This document shows positions 17,617 to 26,476 of a stretch of DNA of 64,000 nt, in pieces. The first letter of the stretch is position 1, and every line of letters starts with the position of its first letter. The notes beneath the pieces were generated by a model. It made no database searches. It had not been told where the DNA came from and saw nothing but the letters and a program-made list of their open reading frames with translations. The stretch lies in assembly GCA_964623815.1 (NCBI GenBank), contig CAZUVR010000006.1, positions 57,451-121,450 on the forward strand, in the 5' to 3' direction. The translations under genes were made by a program, and so were the position numbers. The stretch is from Chroococcopsis sp964623815 (GTDB lineage Bacteria > Cyanobacteriota > Cyanobacteriia > Cyanobacteriales > Microcystaceae).

Positions 17617-18861
17617 ATGACTCAAAATACTTATTCTCAAGATTCTAAATATCGTTCCTCCTTTGGCTCTCCCGTGAAGAAACTTCTAGCTTATTCATCT
17701 CTAATCATCGTCGGTGCGGGTATCGGTATCGGCGGCACCTACGCTCACAGCCAGAGAAGTACCGAAGTAGCGCAAAATACTACAACTCAGCAAGTAGTAG
17801 ATAGATCCGCTGTAACCGCAGCACCGATGTTAACGCCGAGTAACTTCGTCGCGGAGGTGGTGCAGGAAGTAGGGCCGGCGGTAGTAAGAATTAATGCCTC
17901 CCGCAGAGTTGGCGGCCCTGAGAACGAGTTAAGTAGTGATCCCTTTTTCCGCCGTTTCTTCGGGGATCAATTGCCCGGAAACTCTGAAAGACAAATCCGC
18001 CGGGGCACCGGTTCGGGATTTATCATCAGTGAAGACGGCAAGATTTTAACTAATGCTCACGTAGTTGACGGTGCCGATAAGGTAACGGTAACACTCAAAG
18101 ATGGACGTACCCTCAACGGTAAGGTTTTAGGTGCGGATTCTCTGACCGATGTGGCGGTAATCCAAATTCAAGGCGACAACTTGCCTACGGTTTCCCTGGG
18201 TAATTCCGATACACTACAGGTGGGAGAATGGGCGATTGCGATCGGTAATCCGCTCGGTTTGGACAACACGGTAACTACAGGAATTATCAGCGCTAAAGAC
18301 CGTAATAGTTCCCAAATCGGTGCCAACGATAAACGGGTAGGATTCTTACAAACCGACGCGGCTATCAATCCTGGTAACTCCGGCGGCCCTTTACTCAACG
18401 CAAAAGGGGAAGTCATCGGTATGAACACGGCGATCATCCAGAATGCCCAGGGCTTGGGCTTCGCCATACCCATCAATAAAGCTCAGCAAATAGCCGAACA
18501 GATAATTAATAACGGCCAGGTTAGACATCCTTATCTAGGGGTGCAAATGTTACAGTTAAACGCCGATGTGAAAGACCAACTGCAACAGAGTCCGATGGCG
18601 CAAAACTGGAATATAACTCAAGAAAGTGGTGTGTTAATCGTGAAAGTTATGCCCGATTCCCCTGCCGCTAAGGCGGGTTTGAAAGCCGGTGATGTACTCA
18701 CTTCCGTTAACGGTCAAGCCGTAACCGATCCCGGTACAGTACAGGAATTAGTAGAAAATAGTCAGATCGGCTCTAGTTTATCGGTAAAAGTTAGCCGGGG
18801 CGGAGATGCGGTTAATCTCAATATCGAAGTTGGTCAGTTTTCCCGTCAGGCTAGTAGATAA
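17617..18861 (+). CDS. HtrA/Deg family trypsin-like serine protease (HhoA/HhoB/HtrA type)
   Basis: 414 residues from ATG 17617; a GTG at 17602 adds five. A membrane anchor or signal segment covers about residues 24-44. The protease domain has the catalytic triad in 'LTNAHVVDGA' (His), 'SLTDVAVIQI' (Asp) and 'INPGNSGGPLLN' (Ser), preceded by 'RGTGSGFIISEDG'. One C-terminal PDZ domain ('SPAAKAGLKAGDVLTSVNGQ') ends the protein. Deg proteases degrade misfolded periplasmic or thylakoid-lumen proteins. Cyanobacteria carry three paralogues (HtrA, HhoA, HhoB) which I cannot separate from this sequence. A palindromic terminator follows. Confidence 0.93.
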   Translation: MTQNTYSQDSKYRSSFGSPVKKLLAYSSLIIVGAGIGIGGTYAHSQRSTEVAQNTTTQQVVDRSAVTAAPMLTPSNFVAEVVQEVGPAVVRINASRRVGGPENELSSDPFFRRFFGDQLPGNSERQIRRGTGSGFIISEDGKILTNAHVVDGADKVTVTLKDGRTLNGKVLGADSLTDVAVIQIQGDNLPTVSLGNSDTLQVGEWAIAIGNPLGLDNTVTTGIISAKDRNSSQIGANDKRVGFLQTDAAINPGNSGGPLLNAKGEVIGMNTAIIQNAQGLGFAIPINKAQQIAEQIINNGQVRHPYLGVQMLQLNADVKDQLQQSPMAQNWNITQESGVLIVKVMPDSPAAKAGLKAGDVLTSVNGQAVTDPGTVQELVENSQIGSSLSVKVSRGGDAVNLNIEVGQFSRQASR

Positions 18862-18874
18862 CTATCACAAGCGA

Positions 18875-18906
18875 GTAAAGTGAGGAGCGATCGCTCCTCA
18901 CTTTAC
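18875..18906 (+). terminator. 32-bp perfect palindrome centred on HIP1
   Basis: The palindrome has 12-bp arms (GTAAAGTGAGGA and its complement) around a central GCGATCGC. It starts 13 bp after the protease stop and leads into GTTTCTC. As RNA it would fold into a long stem with a tight loop, so termination or 3'-end protection is likely. The HIP1 octamer is the apex. Confidence 0.75.
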
Positions 18907-18972
18907 GTTTCTCTATAGGTTACGGGATGTACTATAAAATATGGAATCATAGCCAGAGAAAATCCAATAGCG

Positions 18973-19263
18973 ATGAGTAATGAAGAAATAGAAAGAACCA
19001 TACAGCAGATGTTGGCGGTTCAAAGGGAGCTACAAGAGAGACAGATAGCGACAACCGCGCAAATTCAAGATTTAAGAGAACAAATCCAAGAACTGGCGGG
19101 ACAGGTTCAAAACTTGGCGGGACAGGTTCAGTCCTTAACCAACCTCGGCGCTATCATACTCAATAATTCCGCTGAAGTTACTCAACAATTAAGAATACTG
19201 ACGGAGTTAGTCACGAATCATGAAAATCGTCTTCAAAGGTTAGAAACTAGGAGCGAAAACTAA
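18973..19263 (+). CDS. Small coiled-coil protein
   Basis: 96 residues, Gln/Glu-rich, helical over most of its length. Heptad-like runs occur in 'IAGQVQNLAGQVQ'-type repeats (two 'LAGQVQ' copies at about residues 41-52). It has no signal peptide. Such small coiled-coil ORFs are frequent in cyanobacteria and have no assigned role. The start ATG at 18973 is the first in frame and follows a spacer of 110 bp after the protease. Confidence 0.6.
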   Translation: MSNEEIERTIQQMLAVQRELQERQIATTAQIQDLREQIQELAGQVQNLAGQVQSLTNLGAIILNNSAEVTQQLRILTELVTNHENRLQRLETRSEN

Positions 19264-19549
19264 TCTTAAATTACTAATCCGCTCTTTCTCAAAGTCTTTG
19301 AATTTCTCCGCGAGTTTGATTATCGGGCGAGGGTACGAATGTGACTTTCTTAATTTTTGTCTCGAGAGCAAAAATGGGATGCTCCCTAAAATAGCCATCA
19401 GAAATGAGTTAAGAGAAGATAGGAGTGAGAAAAGCTTTTACAACCAAGGGCAAATTACCCTCACGAATCACGAATCATTCCTCACTGCTAAAGTTTTCTG
19501 ATAGTAACACTTTTATCTACATTGTCTAGTTCGAGATTTCCGAGGATAT
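19264..19549. other. Intergenic region, no gene seen
   Basis: 286 bp. A TTG-initiated open frame exists here, but its composition is not protein-like. The words ATCACGAATCATTCCTCACT near 19465 belong to the dispersed TGAGGA/TCCTCA words seen elsewhere. Confidence 0.3.
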
Positions 19550-20728
19550 TCAGTTTTTAGTCAAACTCTTAACTTGAGATGCTACATTCTCCGGATTCCC
19601 GCCGAGAGGGAAAATCATAATATTTTTAATCCTGTTATCTTTAACCAAACTTTTCAGCCTATATAACTGTCGCTCGGAAATAGCCACACCGCCGTAATTT
19701 ACCGCATAATCTAATTCGGTTGCAAAGTTAGCATCATTATATGTCTGAATAAAAACCCGATCGATATTCCAATTCTTCCAATCAGCCGCAAAATAACGTT
19801 TAGCCCAATAGGGATTATGATGGCAAATATCAAAGCTGACACGCGGATTAGCTTGTTTAATCTGCCAGCGCATTCCCTGCACGAATTTAGTTAAAGCTTC
19901 GGTACGATCGAGCTTACCTCCTAATTCGGCGTAATAACCTAAATAATCATCCCATTGAATCGCATCGATTTGGGGGTATTTCTTGACAAATTCTACCGAT
20001 ATATCCGTGAATAACTTTGCTACTTCTGGCTTTTCTACATCTAATACATAGTGATCGATCCCCGCATAGGTTTTATCAACTCCGGGGACGAGCCAGCCTT
20101 TAGAAACTGCTAGTTCGTAAATTGGGCTATTTTTATCTATCTTGATTCCCTTTTCAAAGTAAGCGTGAACCTGCATACCCTGTTTATGGGCTTCATCAAT
20201 CAACCAATCTAACCACTGATCTTGAAATAGATTGGGGCAGCTTTTATAGCCGAAAGTTTCTAACATAACCTGGCTATCATACATAGTACAGCCATTACCC
20301 CAGACTCCATGAATGATGGCATTAAAACCCTGCTTACGATAATAACGAACCCGGGAGCGGATTGTCTGTTCGTCAGCATTGTTAGTTACTTGATAACGGC
20401 TGAGATAAATTCCCCGAATTGCCTTTTTCTCGAAGTCGCTTTTAGGAACGGGAGATTGTACGGGTGAAGGAGAACTAACCGGAGGATTTACCGCATTATT
20501 AGCTTTTCCTAACTCTGGTTGAAGCGCCGGAGGTTTTATAGGTGAAGGGAGATTATTTATCGCCTTCTCGGCGGGCTTTATCTGAGCGCTCGAAGAAACG
20601 GAATCGGGAGGAAAAGCCCTACGGTAAATAACATTCGTTCCCCAATACCCCAGACCTAACAACACCATCAGCAAAGAGATAGGAATACTAGAACAGCCAC
20701 AGCCTTTATTGTCGTTTCGATAACTCAT
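19550..20728 (-). CDS. GH10-like/putative glycoside hydrolase, membrane-anchored
   Basis: 392 residues. An N-terminal hydrophobic segment (about 14-30, following 'GCGCSSIPI') is followed by a Pro/Ser-rich linker (about 45-105). The catalytic-type domain resembles the family 10-like glycosylhydrolases of the YngK type: 'AIRGIYLSRYQVTN', 'YRKQGFNAIIHGVWGNG', 'MQVHAYFEKG' and 'DAIQWDDYLGYYAELGG' with a conserved Asp pair, then 'FAADWKNWNIDRVFIQTYND'. It probably acts on a cell-wall or extracellular polysaccharide. The gene is transcribed alone. Confidence 0.7.
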   Translation of the reverse strand: MSYRNDNKGCGCSSIPISLLMVLLGLGYWGTNVIYRRAFPPDSVSSSAQIKPAEKAINNLPSPIKPPALQPELGKANNAVNPPVSSPSPVQSPVPKSDFEKKAIRGIYLSRYQVTNNADEQTIRSRVRYYRKQGFNAIIHGVWGNGCTMYDSQVMLETFGYKSCPNLFQDQWLDWLIDEAHKQGMQVHAYFEKGIKIDKNSPIYELAVSKGWLVPGVDKTYAGIDHYVLDVEKPEVAKLFTDISVEFVKKYPQIDAIQWDDYLGYYAELGGKLDRTEALTKFVQGMRWQIKQANPRVSFDICHHNPYWAKRYFAADWKNWNIDRVFIQTYNDANFATELDYAVNYGGVAISERQLYRLKSLVKDNRIKNIMIFPLGGNPENVASQVKSLTKN

Positions 20729-20835
20729 AGGAAAAGTAATTTATTGCTTACTATCTACTACATATTTTTTTATCGAAATCCTGAAATTTCCCCAGGCCGA
20801 TCGATCGTCCAAGATAAAATCGAACCTTATCTCTT

Positions 20836-20929
20836 AACGTCAGTTCGGGTTAAGCAATTGTTAGCTCTCAAGGGAGTTCGGAGGCGGGAATTGGCGATTA
20901 GGGGTTAATCAACGTCAGTTCGGGTTAAG
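20836..20929. repeat. 19-bp direct repeat pair in an intergenic region
   Basis: The 19-mer AACGTCAGTTCGGGTTAAG occurs at 20836-20854 and again exactly at 20911-20929, with a related GGGGTTAAT and GGGGTTAGG between and after. It lies in the 264-bp space between two minus-strand genes. It may be a remnant of a small mobile or repeated element. Confidence 0.7.
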
Positions 20930-20992
20930 GAATCTTTATATGTCAAGAGGGGTTAGGAGGGACGGAGGTGAAACAATTCGCCACTTTCTCTA

Positions 20993-22162
20993 TCAGTTTT
21001 GAGGTGATCTAGCCGGTTGCGGACTTCCAGAAGCCGGAGGAGTTGCAGCGGGCGAGGGCGAGGGTTTCGCGGTGATGGGGGGTTTCTCATACCATTTCAG
21101 GTGCTGATAGACGGTTCTGGAAATTTGCTGGATCAGGGGTTTAGCACCTGGATCGTTATGAGGGCGCTGCACTAAAACCGCCCCGAGGTAACGTTTGCCG
21201 CTCGGCATATCGACTATCCCAGTATCCCCGAGAACCGAGCCTATATCGCCGGTTTTATGGGCGATGTTCGCGGATTTTTCCAGCCCTTGGGGTAAGAGGG
21301 TTCTAGTTTCCGTCTCCTCCATAATACCTAACATTCGATCGCGGGATTTCATGCTAATTAATTCCCCAGCGTTGATCTTACCCAATAGCAGGGCTAGATC
21401 TTTGGGGCTGGTGGTGTTAGTTCCTTCCAAGTCCGGTAAAACGTTCTTGATCGCGGTATGTTCTAACCCCCAGCTCCGGAAACGGGCGTTGAGGAATTCT
21501 TTCCCTCCCAAACGCTTGATTAGCATATTCGTGGCGGTGTTATCGCTGATGACGATCATTTTCGTGGCGGTTTCTAAAGCCGAGTAGGGTTTATTTACCC
21601 CTTTGTACTGCATATCTCCCGAACCGCTTGCGATGACATCTTTAGAGGCGATGAGGTTTTCATCGAGACGAATTTTACCCTCGTCCACCGCCTCAAAAAA
21701 AGCTACTAGAATCGGTACTTTAATCGTACTGGCTGCCGCAAAAGGACGATCACCCGCGACATTGACGTAATTACCGTTATCGAGATCGACGAAGAACGCT
21801 CCCGGGAGCAGTTTCGGATTTTTCGCCCCTAAAGCCTGTATTTTCTGTTTTAACGCCGTGATTTCGGTTTTTAGAGCGATCGTTGCTTTCTTCTCTACTG
21901 GTGCGGCGGCGACTGAGGGCGAGGGTTGAGGTTTAGGTGAGTTAACCGTTTTCGGTTCTATCAGGGTTAAAATAGTTCCTGTGATCGCCGCTAGACCGAC
22001 CCCCAAGATAGAAAAGCGCAGACATTGTATGAATAGTATAACCAGGGGGCTTGGTCTACGCTTACGGGTTCTATTGCTTTTCTTCCCCGATGGATTGCCG
22101 ATTTTATTAGTCGTGGGAATTGATTTATCCGAACGTCGTGATACGGTTTTTTTACTAGCCAT
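20993..22162 (-). CDS. Serine hydrolase, class A beta-lactamase-like
   Basis: 389 residues: a basic N-terminal tail, a TM anchor (about 39-68), a Pro/Ala-rich spacer, a short coiled coil (about 95-112), then a beta-lactamase/transpeptidase-like domain. The active-site Ser145 and Lys148 lie in 'AASTIKVPILVAFFEA', the SDN motif in 'IVISDNTATNML', and the KTG motif in 'IAHKTGDIGSV'. A Pro/Ser tail ends the protein. It may be a penicillin-interacting enzyme rather than a resistance enzyme: I do not clearly see the class A Glu166 motif, so hydrolysis of beta-lactams is unproven. Confidence 0.82.
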   Translation of the reverse strand: MASKKTVSRRSDKSIPTTNKIGNPSGKKSNRTRKRRPSPLVILFIQCLRFSILGVGLAAITGTILTLIEPKTVNSPKPQPSPSVAAAPVEKKATIALKTEITALKQKIQALGAKNPKLLPGAFFVDLDNGNYVNVAGDRPFAAASTIKVPILVAFFEAVDEGKIRLDENLIASKDVIASGSGDMQYKGVNKPYSALETATKMIVISDNTATNMLIKRLGGKEFLNARFRSWGLEHTAIKNVLPDLEGTNTTSPKDLALLLGKINAGELISMKSRDRMLGIMEETETRTLLPQGLEKSANIAHKTGDIGSVLGDTGIVDMPSGKRYLGAVLVQRPHNDPGAKPLIQQISRTVYQHLKWYEKPPITAKPSPSPAATPPASGSPQPARSPQN

Positions 22163-22203
22163 TTATAGATGTTTTTTAAGAATCAGTCTTCACGATTTAT
22201 CTT

Positions 22204-22956
22204 TTATTGCTCTTGAGACTTAGCCGGTAAGGTAAAAGTTGCCCAGTTTCTCTCAATATGGCCTAATATTCCCCGCAGAAGCGCCAATTCTTCTACTGTA
22301 GGCACAGCTCGATAATACAGATGTCTGAATTTTTCCATCTTCGCCCGGGCAGTGTGGGGGTAGAGATACTCTATTTGCAATAATACTCTCTCTAAATGAC
22401 CATAATATCCTTCTAGTATATCTAGCGACGCGGGGGGAGAAGATTTAATCATCGGATGGGAAATATGATTCTGCTCCCAGTAATGTTGATGGAGTTCATA
22501 AGTACAAATAGCGACGGCCTGAGCCAGATTGAGAGAGGTGTATTCGGGATTGGCTGGTATTCCTAACCATCTCTGAGCGTGGTGTAATTCTGGGTTACTC
22601 AAGCCCCTATCTTCTGGGCCGAAAATTAGAGCCGATTCTAAATCGGGTTCTAATAACCAGGGTATAACCCTTTTCGGTGTTTCTAAAGGAGTGTTCTGAT
22701 TGCGGACTCTATCGGTGGTGGCTGCGGCTCGATGACATCCGATGAGAGCCGAGGCCAAGTCACTCACAACTTCACAGTTTTCTAAAATCTCTACTCCATG
22801 CACCGCCATCCTCGTCGCTTCTTCTCCTCTGTAATCACAATGGGGATTAACTAGGATCAATCTTTTCAATCCCATATTCTTCATCACCCGCGCCACCGAA
22901 CCCACATTTAAAGCCCCGGCAGGTTCCACTAAAACGATCCTGACCCTATCTAACAT
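22204..22956 (-). CDS. TrmJ-like tRNA 2'-O-methyltransferase (SPOUT)
   Basis: 250 residues. The N-terminus 'VRIVLVEPAGALNVGSVARV' and 'VNPHCDYRGEEATRMAVHG' are typical of TrmJ. The SPOUT knot motifs are 'ALIFGPEDRGLSNPELHHA' and 'LNLAQAVAICTYEL'. TrmJ methylates the ribose at tRNA position 32. The C-terminal tail ('LEGYYGHLERVLLQIEYLYP') is present as in bacterial TrmJ. It is divergent from the small DUF2256 gene, 35 bp away. Confidence 0.85.
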   Translation of the reverse strand: MLDRVRIVLVEPAGALNVGSVARVMKNMGLKRLILVNPHCDYRGEEATRMAVHGVEILENCEVVSDLASALIGCHRAAATTDRVRNQNTPLETPKRVIPWLLEPDLESALIFGPEDRGLSNPELHHAQRWLGIPANPEYTSLNLAQAVAICTYELHQHYWEQNHISHPMIKSSPPASLDILEGYYGHLERVLLQIEYLYPHTARAKMEKFRHLYYRAVPTVEELALLRGILGHIERNWATFTLPAKSQEQ

Positions 22957-22991
22957 GGAGATAATATAGGAACTACATTGCTCTTAATATC

Positions 22992-23150
22992 ATGCCACGC
23001 CAACGCTCTAAATCTGACCTACCTACTAAGATTTGCTCCGTCTGCGGTTTGCCCTTTACCTGGCGCAAGAAATGGGCTGACTGCTGGGATGAGGTGAAGT
23101 ATTGTTCCGAAAGATGTCGGAGGAGGCGCTCGAACTCTAAAGCTGACTAA
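22992..23150 (+). CDS. DUF2256 zinc-ribbon-like small protein
   Basis: 52 residues. The order Cys15-x2-Cys18 ('ICSVCGLPFTWRKKW') then 'WDEVKYCSERCRRRR' with Cys38 and Cys42 is the DUF2256 signature, a small four-Cys zinc-binding module followed by a basic tail. Its role is unknown. In many bacteria DUF2256 genes lie near photolyase/cryptochrome genes; here the DASH cryptochrome is 2 kb downstream on the same strand, which fits that association (recalled, not checked). Confidence 0.85.
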   Translation: MPRQRSKSDLPTKICSVCGLPFTWRKKWADCWDEVKYCSERCRRRRSNSKAD

Positions 23151-23201
23151 ATTTCGCTATCCTGATAAACAGGTGTTGACCTGCCTATTTACCATTTATA
23201 G

Positions 23202-23981
23202 ATGATGTTGCGCTTCTTTTTTCTCTCTGTATTTTCGGGAACCTTAATCTTACTCAAAGGAGTAGAAAAGTTATCGGCTGTTCTCTACCATCTCTTCTTC
23301 CGCCGTCGTCGCATCAAATATATCAAGGATAGTGACGTTATCTTCATCCCCGAACTCAATCTCTATACGGTTCCCCTTGATATAATTGAAAATCAAGAGA
23401 AAATTATCAATCCCAATGGCAGTAGCCCAGGTGTGCATAAATCCTGGTTGGTTAAATCGATTTATCCGGAATTGGATGACTATAATATTAATCTGCGTTG
23501 TCTGACTGTAGATTTAAAACAAGTTCGATCGCTCTCAGAAAAAGATAGAAACTACGAATGTACAACGGTAGCCCGACTCAACGGAGTTATTAAAAATTTA
23601 ATCTTCGATATTAATCCCAAATTGGAGCAACTTTATCAAAAAAGAGATGAATTAACCAGACTAAAAAATTTAGCCGCATCATCGGAAATATATTCATCCC
23701 AAACAGGAGTTTATGAAAGAGCGATCGTACAGATACAAAGCATCATCGAAGGGGCAGAAAAATTTCGTTATGATTGTCTTAAATTCATTCGAGAAACATT
23801 AATAGAGAGAGAATTAGTTAAATCTCAAATCGATCCAGATCTACTCGATTGGAAGATTAGCTTCGATGAAAAAAGTCAAGCATTACAGGAAAAGTACGAT
23901 AATTGGCGAGAAGAGGTGAAAGCGTACTTATCTTTAAAAAACGGAATTAATCCTAAAAGTAGTAGTGGTTCTTTAAGATAA
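23202..23981 (+). CDS. Hypothetical membrane-anchored helical protein
   Basis: 259 residues. An N-terminal hydrophobic segment (about 3-30) is followed by a basic 'FFRRRRIKYIKD' stop-transfer. The soluble part starts with a beta-rich stretch and continues from about residue 115 as long charged helices ('LEQLYQKRDELTRLKNLAA', 'LQEKYDNWREEVKAYL'), likely coiled coil. I do not recognise the family. It could start at either of two adjacent ATGs. Confidence 0.55.
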   Translation: MMLRFFFLSVFSGTLILLKGVEKLSAVLYHLFFRRRRIKYIKDSDVIFIPELNLYTVPLDIIENQEKIINPNGSSPGVHKSWLVKSIYPELDDYNINLRCLTVDLKQVRSLSEKDRNYECTTVARLNGVIKNLIFDINPKLEQLYQKRDELTRLKNLAASSEIYSSQTGVYERAIVQIQSIIEGAEKFRYDCLKFIRETLIERELVKSQIDPDLLDWKISFDEKSQALQEKYDNWREEVKAYLSLKNGINPKSSSGSLR

Positions 23982-24021
23982 GAGTAAAATATTAGCAAAC
24001 TAATATTAAAAAAGTTTAACT

Positions 24022-24999
24022 ATGCTCCGCTCCTTTAAATTACCAGTCACTGGCTTTGCTGTTGTATCAGTTTTAATGCCCCTAGGGGCAAACGCCGCCA
24101 TGTTCAGCGACGTTTATATCTTCGGTGATAGCTTGTCCGATACGGGAAACTTTTACAGCCTCACTCAAAACCAAATACCTGTAAGCCCTCCTTATTATAA
24201 TGGTCGCTTATCAAACGGCCCGCTATGGATTGAGTATTTACAACAGGATTTAGGTATCACCCCCAATCCCGCCTATAATTTTGCTCTCGCGGGTGCCACG
24301 ACAGGAAGCACTAATACCACATCTCCCCTGCTTCCCCAATTACCCTTATACGGATTGCAACAGCAAGTTAATAATTTTTCCACTGGTGTTGATCCGAATG
24401 CTCTATATATAGTCTGGGCAGGTTCTAATGATTATGTAGGAGGAGGTATTACTAACCCTACTATCCCCGTCACTAATTTAAGCAATTCTATCAGCGAGCT
24501 TTACAATAAAGGGGCGAGAAATTTCCTGATTCCCAATTTACCCGATTTAGGTAAACTGCCAGGAGTCAATAATTCTCCCGCCGCCTCGGGATTAACAACC
24601 CTTTCTCTCGCTCATAATCAATTACTTGCAGGTAGTTTGGGCAATCTATCGCAAACTCTTTCAGGAGTTAAGATTGCTCCCGTGGATGTTTACTCTTTGT
24701 TTAATACCGCGATTAATAATCCACAACTACACGGATTTACCAACGTAACTAACGCCTGTCTGCCTACTAATCCCCTGGGAGTACCGGCAGGATTACCTTG
24801 TACTAACCCCGATGAATACTTATTTTGGGATGAGTTGCACCCTACTACTAAATCTCATGAATTAATCGCTACGGTTGCGGCTGAATCTTTGGGCATGATT
24901 ACACCTCAAGGAGTGCCGGAGCCATCCGCGATCGTTGCTTTGGTTTCTATCGGTTTACTGGGTGCCGGTGTTAAACTGAAACAGAAAATGAAAGTTTAG
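24022..24999 (+). CDS. GDSL/SGNH hydrolase with PEP-CTERM anchor
   Basis: 325 residues. A signal peptide (about 1-25, 'PLGANAA') is followed by block I 'VYIFGDSLSDTGNFYSLT' with the nucleophilic Ser, 'IVWAGSNDYVG' (block III Asn) and 'DELHPTTKSHELIA' (Asp/His pair), a complete SGNH esterase/lipase set. The C-terminus has 'GVPEPSAIVALVSIGLLGAG' plus a basic tail: a PEP-CTERM sorting signal that directs exosortase processing and links secreted proteins to exopolysaccharide export. The substrate is unknown. Confidence 0.88.
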   Translation: MLRSFKLPVTGFAVVSVLMPLGANAAMFSDVYIFGDSLSDTGNFYSLTQNQIPVSPPYYNGRLSNGPLWIEYLQQDLGITPNPAYNFALAGATTGSTNTTSPLLPQLPLYGLQQQVNNFSTGVDPNALYIVWAGSNDYVGGGITNPTIPVTNLSNSISELYNKGARNFLIPNLPDLGKLPGVNNSPAASGLTTLSLAHNQLLAGSLGNLSQTLSGVKIAPVDVYSLFNTAINNPQLHGFTNVTNACLPTNPLGVPAGLPCTNPDEYLFWDELHPTTKSHELIATVAAESLGMITPQGVPEPSAIVALVSIGLLGAGVKLKQKMKV

Positions 25000-25018
25000 A
25001 TTGAAGCCGATAAAAAGG

Positions 25019-26476
25019 ATGACCGAGCAACGTATTTTAATCTGGTATCGCAATGACTTACGCCTTCACGATCACGAACCCCTATATCAGGCGTTAAAAC
25101 AACAAGCTCGGGCTATTCCTTTCTATTGTTTCGACGATCGCACCTTCGCTGAAACTTATTTCGGGTTTCCTAAAACCGGTTCTTTTCGTACTAAATTTAT
25201 TCTCGAAAGCGTCTCGGATTTAAGAAAATCTCTACAAAATTGTGGCAGTGATTTGATCATCAGAAAAGGATTACCGGAAATTATCATTCCCGAGATAGTT
25301 AAAACTTTAAATATTCATGCGGTCTACTATTACAGGGAAGTAACAAGCGAAGAAACTGCAGTAGAAAAAGCCCTAGAAAAAACGGGTATAAAACTTAAAG
25401 CCTTCTGGGGAAGTACCCTTTATCACCTTGACGACTTACCCTTTACGATCGAGCAACTACCTGAGTTATTTACTAATTTTAGAAAGAAAGTAGAGAAAGA
25501 TTGGTACATACGCCCGACTTACCCGACTCCTAAAACTCTCCCTCCCCTCGAAGGAATAGACCCAGGAACGTTACCCGATTGGCAAGATTTAAAACTATCC
25601 CCGCCCCCTATTAGCCATCTGGCTTTAATTAAATTTCCAGGAGGAGAAACAAACGGAAAGAGGAGATTACAACATTATATTTGGGATAAAAACTATATAA
25701 AAAATTATAAAGAAACTAGGAACCAGATGTTAGGTGAGGATTATTCTTCTAAATTTTCTGCCTGGCTAAGTTTAGGCTGTCTCTCACCCCGTTATATTTA
25801 TGAACAGGTGCAGAAATATGAAAATGAGGTGATCAAGAATGATTCTACTTACTGGCTTATTTTTGAATTACTCTGGCGAGATTATTTTCGGTTTATTTGC
25901 GCCAAACACGGTGATAAAATCTTTCATCTTTCTGGTTTGCAGGGTATTGATATACCTTTTCAAGAAGACTATCAACGCTTTCAAATCTGGCAGAAAGGAG
26001 AAACTGGTTATCCTCTCGTTGATGCCAATATGAAAGAGTTACTCGTCACCGGTTTCATGTCCAATCGCGGTAGGCAGAATGTGGCCAGTTTTCTGACTAA
26101 AAACCTGGGGATTAATTGGTTGATGGGTGCCGAGTGGTTTGAATCTCTGCTGATTGACTACGATGTGTGTAGTAATTACGGCAATTGGAATTACACCGCA
26201 GGCGTGGGCAATGATGCCCGGGGTTTCCGTTATTTTAATATCCCCAAGCAATCGAGAGACTATGACCCTAAAGGAGAGTATTTAAGACACTGGCTACCAC
26301 AATTGAAGTCCGTACCGGGTGATAAGATTCACGAGCCTTGGAAGTTATCGGCCGACGAGCAGAAACGTTTCGGCGTGATTCTGGGGGTGGATTATTCGCG
26401 CCCGGTGGTTGACTTTTTTAAATCAGTTAAGGCTAATGAAGCTATCTATGAAAAAGCTCTAGTTAACTCGAAATGA
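25019..26476 (+). CDS. DASH-type cryptochrome
   Basis: 485 residues from the ATG at 25019; a TTG at 25001 adds six. The N-terminal photolyase domain opens with 'ILIWYRNDLRLHDHEPLYQA'. The FAD domain contains 'SAWLSLGCLSPRYIYEQV', 'FELLWRDYFRFICAKHG' and 'LLVTGFMSNRGRQNVASFL'. The run 'LLIDYDVCSNYGNWNYTAGV' followed by 'YDPKGEYLRHWLPQL' is diagnostic of CRY-DASH, which repairs cyclobutane dimers in single-stranded DNA and may act as a blue-light sensor. The 3' end overlaps the convergent cyanoP gene by 18 bp. Confidence 0.93.
   Translation: MTEQRILIWYRNDLRLHDHEPLYQALKQQARAIPFYCFDDRTFAETYFGFPKTGSFRTKFILESVSDLRKSLQNCGSDLIIRKGLPEIIIPEIVKTLNIHAVYYYREVTSEETAVEKALEKTGIKLKAFWGSTLYHLDDLPFTIEQLPELFTNFRKKVEKDWYIRPTYPTPKTLPPLEGIDPGTLPDWQDLKLSPPPISHLALIKFPGGETNGKRRLQHYIWDKNYIKNYKETRNQMLGEDYSSKFSAWLSLGCLSPRYIYEQVQKYENEVIKNDSTYWLIFELLWRDYFRFICAKHGDKIFHLSGLQGIDIPFQEDYQRFQIWQKGETGYPLVDANMKELLVTGFMSNRGRQNVASFLTKNLGINWLMGAEWFESLLIDYDVCSNYGNWNYTAGVGNDARGFRYFNIPKQSRDYDPKGEYLRHWLPQLKSVPGDKIHEPWKLSADEQKRFGVILGVDYSRPVVDFFKSVKANEAIYEKALVNSK

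Noticed and set aside
19298..19501. TTG-started 67-aa ORF
   Set aside because: No ribosome site, unusual composition, no family resemblance; treated as intergenic.
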